64,000 bases of DNA from Phoronis australis (taxonomy: Eukaryota > Phoronida > Phoronidae): NCBI GenBank assembly GCA_002633005.1, contig NMRA01000415.1:124001-188000 (forward strand). The letters are read 5' to 3'. Of the stretch, positions 1 to 13,600 are shown piece by piece. Every line of letters starts with the position of its first letter. Position 1 is the first letter of the stretch. The notes under the pieces were generated by a model. That model ran no database searches, had not been told where the DNA came from, and saw only the letters and a program-made list of their open reading frames with translations. A program made the position numbers and the translations under genes.

Positions 1-1627
1 AGATTTATTACTAAGATAACGCCATACAAAGTATACTTGCCTGACAGTGAGCTTCAATTGCAATATTTTGTAAGCATACGAGTCGTGTTCGTCTGCTTCC
101 ATAGTATCTGTGGAGTAAGGCAAATTTCTACAGACTATCAACATGCATTGTCATCATAGCTCATAATATAGATCTAAATTGCACATTCAACTGGCTCACT
201 TTATGATTGCTATTATAACATGTCCTCTAGGTATTTATTTTACCAACAGTTGAATGTGTTCCAACCAAGTCAAAGCAACATTAAACCATGATTTCTGTCA
301 AAACAAGATTTTGATCTAGGCCACTCGCCATTACAAAATAAGTCTTGTCTTGTTTCTTACTCAGTTAAGAAATGATCTCTGAGCTCGGCAGAAAAATGAA
401 ATTGTAAATCTTAAGACCAAGCTCATAATCACGCTGTGACCTACAGCTGACCGGCCATCAGGATAGAGTAGCAGTTGGTTGTCATGCTGATACCACTTTG
501 CATGTCGATGCATATTCATCTTAGCACAGGGTCAAATAAATTAACCTAGTTTTACTGTCTCTGTTACATGAGTTCACATCCGTTGTGTAACACCACTAAT
601 TCAAAGTGTAAAGGCAAGCGGTAATATCATTGAAATATGGACAGTGTCACAAGTTTTGGATAAAAAATGTGAATTTTTTCTTTACATTTGATCTTTAATT
701 TGAATTGTGACGTTAACAAGCTGCACTGATTGGCTGCTTCCCGGTCAATACAACGCGGTAGTCATTTTGTAAACGCAGCTATTTTTGACAGTCTTCGCCC
801 ACAATTGTTTTTTGTTTGTGTTGCGCCGAACTGCATCTTTTTGCGTTTTTAAAATTCTCCACGGGTCTTATCACGTGCCCAAGATGATGGGATTGTGAGT
901 GAGTTCTTACATCGAAGAGCTCTCACTCCGAGGTTTTTATTTTCCTAAGATTAACCCTTGCAGTACAGACGCGAACTTCACGTTCCAGTGTGCCCTAAAC
1001 CCATGGACTTCGATGGCTCTAACTTCAAAACCATATGGTTACGATTTCCACGAACTTAGACAGTGACATCAAACACGGAATAACCACAGTTGAGGCTACA
1101 GCTTTGTTCAATTTGTTTTTAGTGCAAACGGTGACATTAAAATCTGCGCTAGTTACATGTATCAGTTCTTCGTTCACGTTGTCCCAAAAATAAATATTTT
1201 CTGTCAACAACAAATTGACAAGTCATGCAAAATAAAACAGTTTTGAACGGAAAGATGTGAATATGTGGTGAAGACGTATTTGTCTCTACACGGCATATGT
1301 GCCTGAATCTTTGGTAAAGTGATAGCGATGTCGAAAAAATGATAGAAAATAAACCAAAGTGCAGAATAATTCTTCTGTGCTCAGCTGAAAGAAGACCTAC
1401 AACAATTTTTTGAAACAGCACTCAATCTTAAAACAATTCTAGCACGAGTGCGCTTCATCAGAAATGCCAAGCACGTACATCATTGTAAGACAGAGACGTT
1501 GGTGTTTCTGTACGTCCACAAAAATGCTTTAAGCAGTGTGTACAAATCTGTTCATTTCGCTGATCTACACTGACGAATACGCCCAACACGGCGTTTTAAA
1601 AAAAGTCCACTTTTGAGGGCATTTTCA
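1..1627. other. Region without a recognised gene
   Basis: I see no open frame here that resembles a known protein. Around 725-900 there is an inverted CCAAT-type motif (gattggct, near 727) followed by GC-richer sequence, then ATGATGGGATT directly before a donor-like GTGAGT near 894. This could be the first exon and promoter of a plus-strand gene, but no continuation was found. Confidence 0.3.
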
Positions 1628-1866
1628 ACAAGAGCAACGCGGAGCGTTGAAATGCGCCCACAATTGCACCGCATACGGTATCCTTCTAGGGTTGTTTATT
1701 GGTACCATAAAGTGGCCAGTAGAGGGCATACTTTGCAAAATGGAAAGGCATGGTCATTGTCTCCTCAATAGGCTAGGGGCAAAATGTGAGTAATCTTCAT
1801 AATACAAGCACATCCTATACACCAGTTGCTTAAAGCACCACAGAAACATAGAATTAAAAACAAATT
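1628..1866 (+). mobile_element. Partial copy (5' end) of the GCGCCCAC composite element
   Basis: This begins with the element head (acaagagcaacgcggagcg, then ATGCGCCCAC) and runs almost identically to the copy starting near 17449 for about 240 bp, up to 'ttaccaacatac'. It stops exactly at the single N at 1867, after which the sequence is unrelated. The abrupt end looks like an assembly join inside a repeat. No coding capacity is visible. Confidence 0.75.
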
Positions 1867-1867
1867 T
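1867..1867. other. Single unresolved base (N), probable contig join
   Basis: A lone N sits exactly where a repeat copy is cut off. The 17.7-kb copy continues differently from the sequence after this N. Confidence 0.6.
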
Positions 1868-2332
1868 ACCAACATACNGAATTACCGTATATGTTATAAC
1901 TGTGAATAGCACGTACGCGTACAATAAGCCATTCACATTAATTTATATCTGATCACAATTCACCCACTGCTTTGAAAATAAACAATCGTTTGGATAATTT
2001 TCAGAAAGAACGTGAACTAAAATGCTAAGACATATCATAGTCCAGATTCTATTTCGAAGACTGCTTTTGTAAGAAAGAAACTCTCAACAGGAGAAGTTTG
2101 TAATGACACGTAAATAAATATAACTTTTACCCCTTGGAGTAGACGCGAAACGCTAAGTATTGTGTTCTTAGTCCAAAGGGCTCGGCCTTGGTGCAAAGCT
2201 CTTTACTAAATTAAATATAAAACCTTGCGCCGTTGTGGGTAAAAACTGACCGAATAAAATCTTCGTTGAGTAATCTAAATTATTTAAATATTCCCCTCTT
2301 CCCCCCCAAGACCTTTTATGATACTTTGGTGC
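1868..2332. other. Region without a recognised gene
   Basis: Low-complexity AT-rich sequence. The last ~150 bp (gcaaagctc... gggtaaaaactg) loosely match 28205-28270, so the dispersed repeat that follows may begin here in degenerate form. Confidence 0.3.
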
Positions 2333-2850
2333 CACATTGGGAACTCCTTACCAGCGTCGCAAAAATTGCTTTTCTACAATTATTCTGCTGCTAAAATTGT
2401 GGTGTGATCTTTTGCGTCGACTTTCGGCGCAGTGAAATATTGCATCACTATTAGCCAGTTTCTTTTTCCCAGATTCTTCAATGAAACGTTCTCCCTCGAT
2501 GTTGCGTAAACGTCACAACAAATGATCAGAATTGGTTTCACTTCATTATAATTATGTTTTTGGAATTTGATATCAGTAAACCGAATTTTAAAACAAATTT
2601 TGCTGCGATGTTTTCATCATCTAATGGGAGATGTTCAAAAAATTCTGGAAGTGGCGCGTGTCAAAATGAGGTCGGATATTTTTCGCTTTAACTGCCGTAA
2701 CGGGCAAGGTGAATGTCAATTGAGTTCCAGATTTTGCATGCACACCCGCCGGTCTTTAGCTCATATTCATACGAGCTTCACGACGAGGTGACAAGCGTAA
2801 CTATTCGGGCTGCGTGCAATTTCGAGGTCTGTCGGTGCTCAACACTGACA
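2333..2850 (+). repeat. Dispersed repeat R, copy 1
   Basis: About 500 bp, diverged but collinear with 28335-28843 plus 29371-29430. Shared landmarks include 'ttagccagtttcttttt', 'aacgggcaaggtga', 'ccagattttgcatgcacacc' and 'ggctgcgtgcaatttcg'. This copy lacks the 519-bp insertion found in copy 2, so it gives the empty-site structure. No protein similarity recognised. Confidence 0.7.
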
Positions 2851-3657
2851 CAGTACCTTGCTGTATATTGACTGTAGTCTTCATACAGCCAGCTAGATAG
2901 GAAGGCTCTAGCTTCGAAACAATTTTTTACTCCGAAAGTGACAACAAATTCAGAATGATGATGGATCATGAATGACACTATAACCGATTACATTCTTCCG
3001 TATTCATGCGCCCATGACCTTGATCTCTGCGCTATGTTAAAACCATTGTTTATGTCGTTCTTAAAATAAACTTTTGTTCTACTGCTGTACCAACATATTA
3101 AGAAATTATACAAAAATAAACAATAATTATCTGCGGTAAAGCGCAATATACAGCGTGATGAAGTGATGATCAAGAGCAATAACGGATGCATGCGAATGCG
3201 TGCTGCTTGTTGAGCATTCCGCTGCATGAAAACACTTGAGGTCGAAAAACAGCCAGCATTGTATTCTGATTTTTGTGCAATATTTTGCTGTAAAATTTCA
3301 AATTTCATGCTTGTTTTTACGCATAATGTACTGTGTAAAAAGTCTCATACTAAGAGACAGAAATTATGCTTCTGCGATATGACTTAACGTTTGATTTTAC
3401 CACGCCTTCAGTAATTCAACATAAAGTTTACGTTGGTGTAATGTCACGCACTTCGTGTTTGTAGGTTGATTCAATTTTACCACCTTTCAATAGTTGAACA
3501 AAAGTTGATAAACCGATGTCAAGACCAGAGTTGCCACAGGTGAACGAACAGCGAACAGTTAAAATTTTGTTTGGCCAAAGTTCACCCGCTAAGTCATAAA
3601 ATGGTAATTGCCGACCAAGGACACGCTTAATCCGAATTGGTCGTCTACGCTAGGCGA
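2851..3657. other. Region without a recognised gene
   Basis: AT-rich sequence with only short chance frames. If the STAT terminal exon is the one proposed near 4.6 kb, this lies downstream of STAT. Confidence 0.3.
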
Positions 3658-3810
3658 CCACTTAGCCGACCAAAGTGCCGCCCACAGAGGCGACTCATAA
3701 GACGGCTCCTAGGTGACCGTTGTTGGTCAGCTGCTGGTCGGCTAGACGACCAATCGACGGCCGGTCGTCAACCAATTTCCAACCGGTCAGACAAAATTCC
3801 GTGATGTGTG
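3658..3810. mobile_element. Short GACC-rich palindromic element, copy 1
   Basis: The sequence is rich in inverted 'cgaccaa'/'ttggtcg' motifs and runs from 'ccacttagccgacc' to 'gtgatgtgtgctgta'. The same sequence occurs at 33473-33608 as a clean insertion bounded by TA, so it is a mobile miniature element. The flank 3610-3657 carries further inverted GACC motifs. Non-coding. Confidence 0.65.
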
Positions 3811-4565
3811 CTGTACTTTTGATTCAACTCTTCAATGACATCATTTGCAAGTCGATTCTCGTGAAGTTTTGCATCACTTGCAATCTCCAAAACTTTGCTT
3901 GACACCTTGAATAAGCTGTATAACTGACTATACCAAACCACATGGTGGCCAATGCTAGCACCATTCAGTGACCATCACACAAAGAAATATTCGGCATTAC
4001 GTTTATTAGTTTTATAAATTTTGAACAATTTTTTTGTAAAGAGCTGAGACATCTCTAATCAACCACACAAAGGTGCAAAACTGGCATATTGTATATATCT
4101 GAGTGAATTTCTGGCAAAAATGAATCTCCACCATGAGCTGGGAGACTCTAATTGAGAGCTCCAGTTAAATTTTCACAAGTAACGTAATTCTGTGACAAGC
4201 TCAGGACACATAATTATTCGGATGTCACTTGTTATTTTCTGGATCATAAGTCAAATCCAAATGCTTTAAAAACACCGGTAGAGATTCTCATTAACAGATT
4301 GACTGTACGACTTACTCCAGGACAATATGTGTTGTAATGCTGATAATTTTTCAATTGAAGATAAGTGCAACGCTCCAGAGCTGAGATCACGTCTTTGTAA
4401 TCGAATCTCGAGTCGAAGAGTGATGGCCAATTCTATGGCACACTGTGACTGAACTTACACATTTGTACTCGAATCCCTTGAGTCTCAGTCGAGTCCAGAA
4501 TTCAAAGATTAGACCCTGGTACCAGGTCTTTTTAAACTACTGGAGCCATGAGAATGTACGTAATA
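3811..4565. other. Possible STAT 3' untranslated region
   Basis: No gene seen on the plus strand. If the tentative last STAT exon is right, this would contain the 3' UTR; a minus-strand AATAAA hexamer occurs at 4002-4007. Confidence 0.25.
4002..4007 (-). terminator. Candidate polyadenylation signal for STAT
   Basis: 'tttatt' on the plus strand reads AATAAA on the minus strand, about 560 bp past the tentative STAT stop codon. The hexamer is common in AT-rich DNA, so support is weak. Confidence 0.25.
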
Positions 4566-4657
4566 CTATGCATGCAGCTTGGAAGCTGAGCATTTTTTGC
4601 TTGCAGGGACGCATGCAGCTGGGCTAGGTGCATTATTGACTGGAGATACAGCACTGT
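4566..4657 (-). CDS. STAT: Tentative last STAT exon
   Basis: Acceptor gatag, phase 1 entry, then about 29 residues rich in Ser, Ala, Pro (DSAVSPVNNAPSPAACVP...) and a TAG stop. Composition suits a transactivation tail and the phase fits, but there is no tyrosine, which STATs need for activation. The true terminal exons may lie beyond the left edge of the window. Confidence 0.25.
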
Positions 4658-7600
4658 CTATCACACTATTCAATCATCTAAACAAAGCAGAGTTAATAAG
4701 CATACGCTATAACGAGCACAGCCATGATCTAGAGATAACAACCCAAGCTCATGCAGAAGCTCATTTCAGGTCACTTATCCATCTTATCTCCTCCCCAAGG
4801 CTCCAAATATCATGTAAAAGTCTGGTATATTCGGTATAAGTAATACCATATTGATTAAGAAATTCCTGGTCCTGCAAGACGCCTCAGTGGATCCTCACTC
4901 CAGACCACTTACCAATTCCTGGTCCCTCAAGACGCCCAAGTGATTTCTAACTCTTGATCACTAACCAGTTCCTGGTCCTGCAAGACGCCCGAGTGGTTCC
5001 TCACTCCAGATCACTTACCAAATTCCTGGTCCCTCAAAACGCCCAAGTGGTTCCTAGTTCCGGATCACTTACCAGTTTTTTTCTCCATCAAAGCCTTTAA
5101 AGGCGCAAATGCCTCGTCAAAGGGTCTGTTGGGGTACACGTAGTCCAGAGGTACTTTGTTGCCTGTGCCGTGCACCAGACCATCCGACTCCAAAATGGAG
5201 CTAAGGTAACAATACAGGTTCATTGTGGAGAGTGAGCAGGCTGGGAAAGGCTCAAGAAAACTCACTGTCGGGGTGCCTGTTGACAAGTTGCAGTAATTCA
5301 GCATACAACACTAATACCAGATGAGTAAACAAAGAAAGTAGAGTGTATTTACTACTTGCATGAATTTGCCGTTATGCTTGAAATAGAGGTTTTATATAAA
5401 AACTACATTCTTATGATTCTCCATTGTTTAGAAACCGTGCGCTTTCACGTATGCGTTGTTAAAATTGTTGCTAAAATGAGGCATTGTGTCCTAAACAATG
5501 CACAGCATTAGTTTTTGCAGCGCCACCAAAACGTCCAAGCACTGAATAGTGGGCAATGTTTTTTATACCCACAATGCAACACAAGTATCAAGCATTTGCT
5601 GTGGCTTCCCATTCAAATGTACTAATCGCTGTCACATCTAATTATCCCAATGATAATGTAATTCATAATTGTAATGGAAGAAAGATTTCATTATTGCAAT
5701 GTCAGTTCACTAAGAAATTGGCAACAAGAGTAACACCGCGGTGCTTACAAGTTTCATGAAATACAATATAACATACTAGTCAATTGGATCACTGATGGAC
5801 GCCCAGGTAGAGCAACGTATCATGTGGGCGCATAAAAAGGAAAACGTAAAAACTTTGTTGAAACATGTTAGAATTTTGTACAAGGTGAGGCAAAAACGAG
5901 CTGAATGTCCTATTTCTCATCAGGCTAATTTTTGCTTGTTTCCCTTTGACATCTGATGACACTGTTTATTTTTGGAATCCTTATAAACCATAGACACATT
6001 GTATAATGGTTCCGAAAGTAGGCCTATGGGCCACGATAGCTTCCAATAAATGTTCATGGATCGCAATCAGAACAATGGAGTCTTACATCCGTCGTCTTTT
6101 AATGTATTGTAAGCCACCACTAGACTTCCTCCAAACGTTGACGATTCATTTTCTTCAATCTTGGAGTCACTGAACCGCAAGATGAAGTTATTGCTGTGAA
6201 GCCTTGGTTCTCGTAACTTTTTCTTGGTCTCCTTTTTGCTGATGAACCCCTCAACCAAACTGAAAACAAAAAGAAAATGGCTAAAATTCAAACCTACTGA
6301 CTTCAACACAGGAATTCAAGGTAGACAAACTCTCCCCTCAAAAACTCCACTTATTCTCTCATTAACTATGAAGCTAATTTCTCATCGGCACATTCTCACA
6401 ACAAACTGATCTTTTCTCATGTCTTGCGATTCAGTTCCAGTTAATAGAATTCATTTCTCATTAACTATGCAAAAGCCAAGTGCTCAATTGTAAGTAATGC
6501 CTCATTTTACACATTACAGCAAGCATGTACCAAGTACATGGAGTAAAGAACGCCTGCGTTTTAACTGAAGAGGTATGACTTGTTTAAATTCCTGAGAATG
6601 GAGTGCAGCACTACCTTTTTAAGTGAAGGATTTCGATGTCAAATTTTGGCGACTTAGAATTCATTTAGCGGCCTGGAATTTACACCACGTGTGACTTGTA
6701 GTTTTTGTAAAAACCTAAGCGTCGAGCGTTGTCAACCTATAATTTGCAGCCCTTATCCACATCTCTTTTGTTATTGAGAAAATTCAACTCACAACTCGCT
6801 TTCCAACTGAGAACATCATAAGTTTGTTTTAACTTGAGGATGGAAAGTGGTACAATTGGGCTGGAAATTTGGTCACCTTCACAAGTTCTTGAATTATCTG
6901 CTTACCCGAGACTCAACTAAGACGTTATTTTATGAGCATCAAAACCAGCCATACTTAAGTCTTCTTTCTACTAGACTTGTACCTACCCTAGGGCCCATGC
7001 GGTCTTTAAATGTTGCACACAGAGGTTGTGCACGGCATAGAACCACTTCCAGAATGAAAACTGTAAACAGTCCATGTTTTTCTGAAACACAAATTGGAAC
7101 ACCAACTGCACATTACAGTCATACACAAAGGACCCCAAAATTATTCAAACAAAATTACCATCATGACACCAGGGCAGGAGCACAGTTCATGGTCAGAGCC
7201 AATTAAAAGCCTTCCCTCCTAAAAGAATGAAGGGAAATACACAGGAAAGTTCACAGAGGCTAACCCAACCAAGGACGAAGAGGAAAAATTTCAAGATGAA
7301 GTATTGTTTGACAAATATATAGGCTGGTGTGATAGAATTGTTAAATTTAAATAAAAAATGAAAAAAAAAATTAAATGAAAAAGTCAAAATAATAGTAAAA
7401 AGAGGCAGAAAAGAGGAATCTGGAAATGAAATAAGAGGAAATCGAAACTAAAATAAAGGGGAATTCCTCTTAAAGGAGGAAAATTCCAAGCCCTCACTAT
7501 TGTCACCATAACAGTCATTTTCGTTGTTAACTATATTAGACGTAATGGTGGAGAATTAGGTATTCTTTCTGATTACTTTTGTCGTGTACAGTAACTGTAA

Positions 7601-10600
7601 TTCAGCCTTAGAAGTGGAAAGATAAAGGGCACCAAAGTAGAAAATGGAAATAATGACATAAGTCTGGTAAAGAACTATTTAGAACTACGATTTAGTCCAA
7701 GGTCTAATTGGTAGAAAAATTTGGCAGACATTTTTGCAATAAACTGAAAAGTCTAAAAATGAAAAACATGTTAACCACAATGGCACATTCGATTAATAGA
7801 ATGTGCAAGACGCTCCACCAAGCAAGGACTGCCATATTGTGACCCCTCATTGTAGCTATTCCAGGCATGGTACCAGTCAGAGCTCTACAAATGAACAGAG
7901 CCGTAATATTTATAGCTATTATATGACGCTTTGGGTATGTGGAGTAACACGATGAAGACCAATCGTTCTAACTTCCAACACTTCAAGCTCCAGCAAACAG
8001 CATTTCGATAATTAATCACCAGCTCAAAAATCCCTTCTAATACATGCGCAAGATACAAGATGGCGCCACTTTAATAGTAGCAGCTTTTACAGTTGGTGAT
8101 TGTCCAGTTATTTTGCACACACGTAATAGGGTTGTAATGGATTACACAGCGACACTCGAACCTCGCTGTATTTACTCACAATGCTGCAACCATCTGTCAG
8201 GCAAATTTGCAAGACTCGTTTTCAGTTGGAGCCACTGGAGTTTCACATATTTCTCAGTTGCATTACTCTATTCGTCCTTCCAACGCCAACGAACTAATAA
8301 CGCTGTGCTGTGGGATGCAACTCCGACTTCATTAAAGTTAATTGAAAAACTGGTTAATACCAGTGGAAGCGCGATCTGAAATTCACGCACTTTCTTATCT
8401 TTGGGACAAAGGAGAGGTCTATCGCCGTGTAATCTGGTTGTTTTTCTACCATCCAACGGTTGATAACTTTTCTGGAACTAATAGAAAATGGTGTTTTATG
8501 ATACCTACACACTTCAAACCATGACGGTAATAAATAATCCAAAAATTTCTTAATATCGACTCTTGCGCAGAGCTTTGACAACATAAAATTTCACTTAATG
8601 TACAAATTTTTTTAGCTTAAAGTGTCGTTGCCCTTGTGAGTGACAGTTAGATTTCGCTACCCTTGTGAGTGACAGTTGCAACTGACCTTCCAGAAGTTGC
8701 TCCAAGAAACCTCTCGACTTGAGTTCGCTGAAAAAATTATCATCGTCAATGAGGAGGTTGAACTTCACTAGGTTTCGCTAGTCAAAAGCTAAAGACATAT
8801 CTACACAAACTTGGTAAATCACGTGGATCCCTTATCATACTAATGCATTAAGCTCATAAATTCCTTTCTGCTCTCAATCTATTCAGAAGTCAAGGAGATA
8901 TAGAAAGAAACAGAGAGAGAGAGCTTTATTCATTATCACCACATAGTGAATAAGGAGTAACCTGTTGAGCACATGGTATTTAAATATTGCTCAAACCTGT
9001 ACCAAAGTGTCATTTCAAGCTCCACGCATACAGCAGTCACTAGAGAGACAGTGTAATTGTTCTGTTAGTACACAAGACAAGGTATGACAAGGCAGGTCAC
9101 TTTGCATCCCGAACATACGGTCTCAAACAATAACCAACAATTGGTTATTTCTAAGCCCTGACACTTAAAATTAGTTCCCATTTCAGAAACGAGCAAGCTA
9201 AAGCCAGTTTATAGCTGTAAGTCGACTCAGTCAAATCTAACTTTTCCTACGGAATGTAGATTTATGGAAAGTACAATGAATGGGCAAAAGAAACACTTGG
9301 AAACACACAATTTTAATGCAAGTCTATGTACATGTAGGATTGACCTTTCTACTGATACTATGACATGTCATATAAACAAAGGATTGTGGGATAACAGTCA
9401 TCAAAAACTGCTCTGCCAACAAAGGTAGATAAACAATCTGTAAAAATAAGAATAGTTTAGAAGACAGTGTGCCAAGGAGCCAGAGATTCTTACTGACAAA
9501 AAAGTTATCATCTACTCAAAATTAAACGACCAATTTTCTGAGCGGATGATCACTTGTTTGACACTCTCTGAATTCTTGATTGGACGGCTTGCATTCCGCA
9601 AGTCTACGCTGCAGGATGCATAAACATTCGATTCCTGCTGCCTGCAATGTTACTTAGTTGCCTGCATAACCTGTAGGCATATGGGCTCAAATATCTCTAA
9701 TAATTTGACCAGCATCTTTCCCAATGGTCACTTAATAAAAACACTGACAAGAGAATAACTTACAAGGGCCAAACATCTTGGACTCAAGGCAGGCTATGTG
9801 GTTCATTGTGAGACCTCGGCCGACTGTCTTGAGGAACCTCTCACTGAGAATCCGGCTTACTTTGCTCCACGGCACGCGGTCCGGAACTTGGAAGGAGGTG
9901 CGCTCCTGGGCAAGGCCATATGATATGTTATGCACGCACAAATTAACTTTTTGAAAGCTGTAAGTTGTTCATTCAAGAAGTCTTCTGGTAAGTTGTAACA
10001 CTGACCTCACATTTAGTCATTTTACATTTCGTATTTGTGTAAGCTACTACTCAAAGTGTATAGATTCAAGGTGGTAAAATTGAAAAAATGGGGATCATGC
10101 TGAGCGTGGACAAAGAAATGGGAAAACTTTTTTGAAGTCGAGGTGCCCTATTCTGGTTAACAACTGGAGAGACCATGATTTTCATACATGAATCTGTACA
10201 TATTTCTGTTTTTATGTATTTGTAATAGCATACCTAAGTATTGGAATACTTATGTTAGATGCTACTTAATTGTATATACCTCTATGTATATTAGTTTCAT
10301 TTATGAATTGTTTACAACCCAGATATAATGCTTCGCGGTTTCAGGGTTTGTTATTATTTCTCTGTATGTTCTGTGTATTCTTCAATAAATATATATCACA
10401 CTGAAAAAAAAACGTTTTCGCCTGATCATGCTGCATAAAGTACAGTCATTTCTGTGATATGATGTTCCCAAGTCAGTCAAGTTTGGACAGTTTTCTGAAG
10501 TCCTAAGTAACTATTAATAATTTAGTACAGCTTACAATGCATCTACATGCGATTATATAATGAGTGTCAGAGATGCATCTGTCACAACAAAAGTGTGTTA

Positions 10601-13600
10601 TTCTAACCTCAAACTGTAGACCTTAGTTGTCATTTTAAAAAGAGTCTCTTCTTAGGTTTAGAAAACAATGCAACTGCGATATAAACATAATCAGGCAAGC
10701 AAAAAAAACTGTTTTTCACTTTAATTAAGCGAGGAATGACTCGTTTTAAAACCTAGTATTAAATTTTTTCAATATTATATCTGTGACCAATGCAGAAGCT
10801 GCCTTCTGGATTTTAAAAATTCATGGTACCCAGTTTTCCACATAAAATGGGCTGTCAATTTGCACGAGTACTCAACTAGGAAAACTGATCAAGTAACCCT
10901 CAATTTTCAAAAAACAAATTAACCTCAATTAATTTTAAGTATTTGTTAAATACTCATTTATCAAAGTCCTATCAAAATCAAGAAATTAATTATTCTTAAT
11001 GAGTCCAGATCCTAACGAATGATTTTAGCTCTCAACACAATAGTGCAATTTGCTCGCCAGCATTTCAGAATCTAGTACAATGATTTCAATTGAAATTTTA
11101 GTGAATGACTGGTTTTTACGTATTAGTTGACTCCTGTCGGTGAATGAATCTCCCCAAAATGACCCAACATTACCCCCCAGCTTTTCAAAAGACCTTTCAT
11201 ACCAACTTAACTCTTGTATGAGCGGAGCGTTAACGTTAACTGCGGAGTTAATTGAATCATTCATACCAGCTTCAGTAAATGGTAGGTGACGTTGCCATCA
11301 GTGCAAGGTAGCACAGATGCATCGTGTGGATGCTAACGTTTTTAACATAATGACAATTTGGGAACATTTACTTGTGTGCTAACTGACATAAAAGTTATTT
11401 CTAATTCCATTGGCCGACTTTAACCGCTCATACTGACCGCAACTTCCCATAACATCTGACGTTAGTACTAAAGGCCCTTAAGAATTTTATTTATAGCTTG
11501 GTTTAACATTAATTCAAACAGTGCAAGGTTTAACATTAATTTAAACAGAGCAAGCATAAATACCAACAAATGGTAGCAAAATCCTAAAACTAGAGACTTT
11601 AAGTCATCATGTGACCGTAATAACCAAAACAAGTTGTCATCGTCATCCATGAACTCTATCCCACTACAAAAATTAAGTCCGACTCTAGTACACTGGTCTT
11701 TAAAAAGACTAACCGGGTCAGCAAAGGCGTTGTCCCAGAAAAGAGCAGCAGCAGCCGTCCAATCTTGAGAGGTTTGAGTTGTGACAACAATAGGCAGCGA
11801 CCGGATCTAGAGATCAATAACAATAAAAACTATTTTCATACAAGTTGGGTGTGTACAGTAAAATCTCACAATATGGCAGACAAGATAATGTTCTATTTTC
11901 TCTTTTTTGATTTACCAACAAGTTCAAGTTTTGTACCATGACAGCTATATATCATCAGAAAATATTTTGATTGTGCATCACATTTGAAACCAATCCTGCA
12001 AGCGGGCCCTGTATTGAATTGATTCAGGCAAATTCATTAGCATTACGCGCCCACGCTTCCTGATACCATTTGAATCCCAACCTGATTAAATTGATTAAAA
12101 GATTTCCGTGTAAATGGACTATTCATATAATACCTGGAGTTGGCGTTCGTGTCCAAACCCGTCGTCTGGAATAACGACAGTTGCCTGCAGGCCATATTTC
12201 TGCTCCCAGACGGACTTTTTGTCACCTTGGCAACGGGTGAAGCCAATCACCTGTGAACAGATGTTGAACCACGATCAAAACTGCTTTGCCGACAAGGGTG
12301 GGTCCCTGTAATCCCAGGCTTAAACTTAACAAAGTATGATGCTAGCTAGGTCACTCTGCAATTACAATTAAATGTTATTTTCTGCCATATTATGGTTATT
12401 ACCAGTCATTTTTCTGCTAACAGAATTAACCGCCGTGACAGAGTAACGATGTATAGTGTGGATCATGTACTCCTCCAAACACCTGTGTGTGTTCTCGAAG
12501 CTATAATCATAATATAACCCGTTTGAATGTGCCAGAACATATAAAACCCTGGCTTATGCTTCGGTGTAGACGTCATAACCTACATACCTGCAATTTACTG
12601 TAATCAGCTGAGCAAGACCAGTCCATTCTACCCGCGGCACACACCAGGGGGCAGGCACTGTTGCTAATATTACCATGCTTGTGTCTCAACTTAGAATCCA
12701 AATCCGGGGTACAGAAGTTGTGGTCACAGTCAAAAGAAAGCACAACATTTGGTTGTGCTTTGTCACCCAGCAAGGTTTTGCCAATGAGGAACCTTGAATC
12801 AGAGATCAACATTAACCAGGAGAGCTGCAAAAGTTTGTTTCCAAAAATCACGAAAAACGAATGCTTGAAACACTATACTCTGAAGTTTTTGTACTTGATG
12901 CAGAATCATAAAGATTTGTCATAAGATAAACACATGTTAGGCTCTGCTGTACACATAATTACATCGTTGGTTTCATTTTATTCAAACAATAGCAAAAAAG
13001 TCATGTGCACTGAAAGCAAACACTGTAACTGGCATGTCCCAAACTATGTGAATCTAAATTTGAAAACATGCTTAGTAGTTTGTCTCAGTTCATTTGTATA
13101 GGGTCTTTATCACACGCCTCAGGAAACTTTTAATTTAAAAACACAAACCAAAATTCTATTTCACACAATGGCAATGGAGAACGGCGCCAGGCTGTCAAGA
13201 CAAGATGGATGTACTTAAACCTTAGCGTTGGAGAATTCATTGAGTCATAGAAACTCAAAATTTATATCCGAAACACAAAAACATCAGATTCTGAATTAGT
13301 TTTTCAAACACTTCACTTATTCACTGAACAACTGATTCACTGCTCTCTGACTCAGAACTTGACAGCGTGTAGGCCTACAATTCTACTCATGGCAACAGAT
13401 TGTAACTTCTGCAACAGGTGACAGCTTGCACGCGTGCAGTTCTATACACTTGCCACCTGACACTTACTAATTGAACTGCAATCTAGTAAATGGTGAGCTA
13501 CATGATTACTTATCGTCTGCACACTGGTTTTGGAACAGCTCCAGCAAGGTAGGCTCATTGCCACATGGCGCTGTACAGTTACTCTGTCATTTTCAAAATA

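Noticed and set aside
12793-12851. Extension of STAT exon 8 to the acceptor at 'tttgcag' (near 12827)
   Set aside because: With the incoming phase this reads into TAA after a few codons; the acceptor at 12793-12794 fits.
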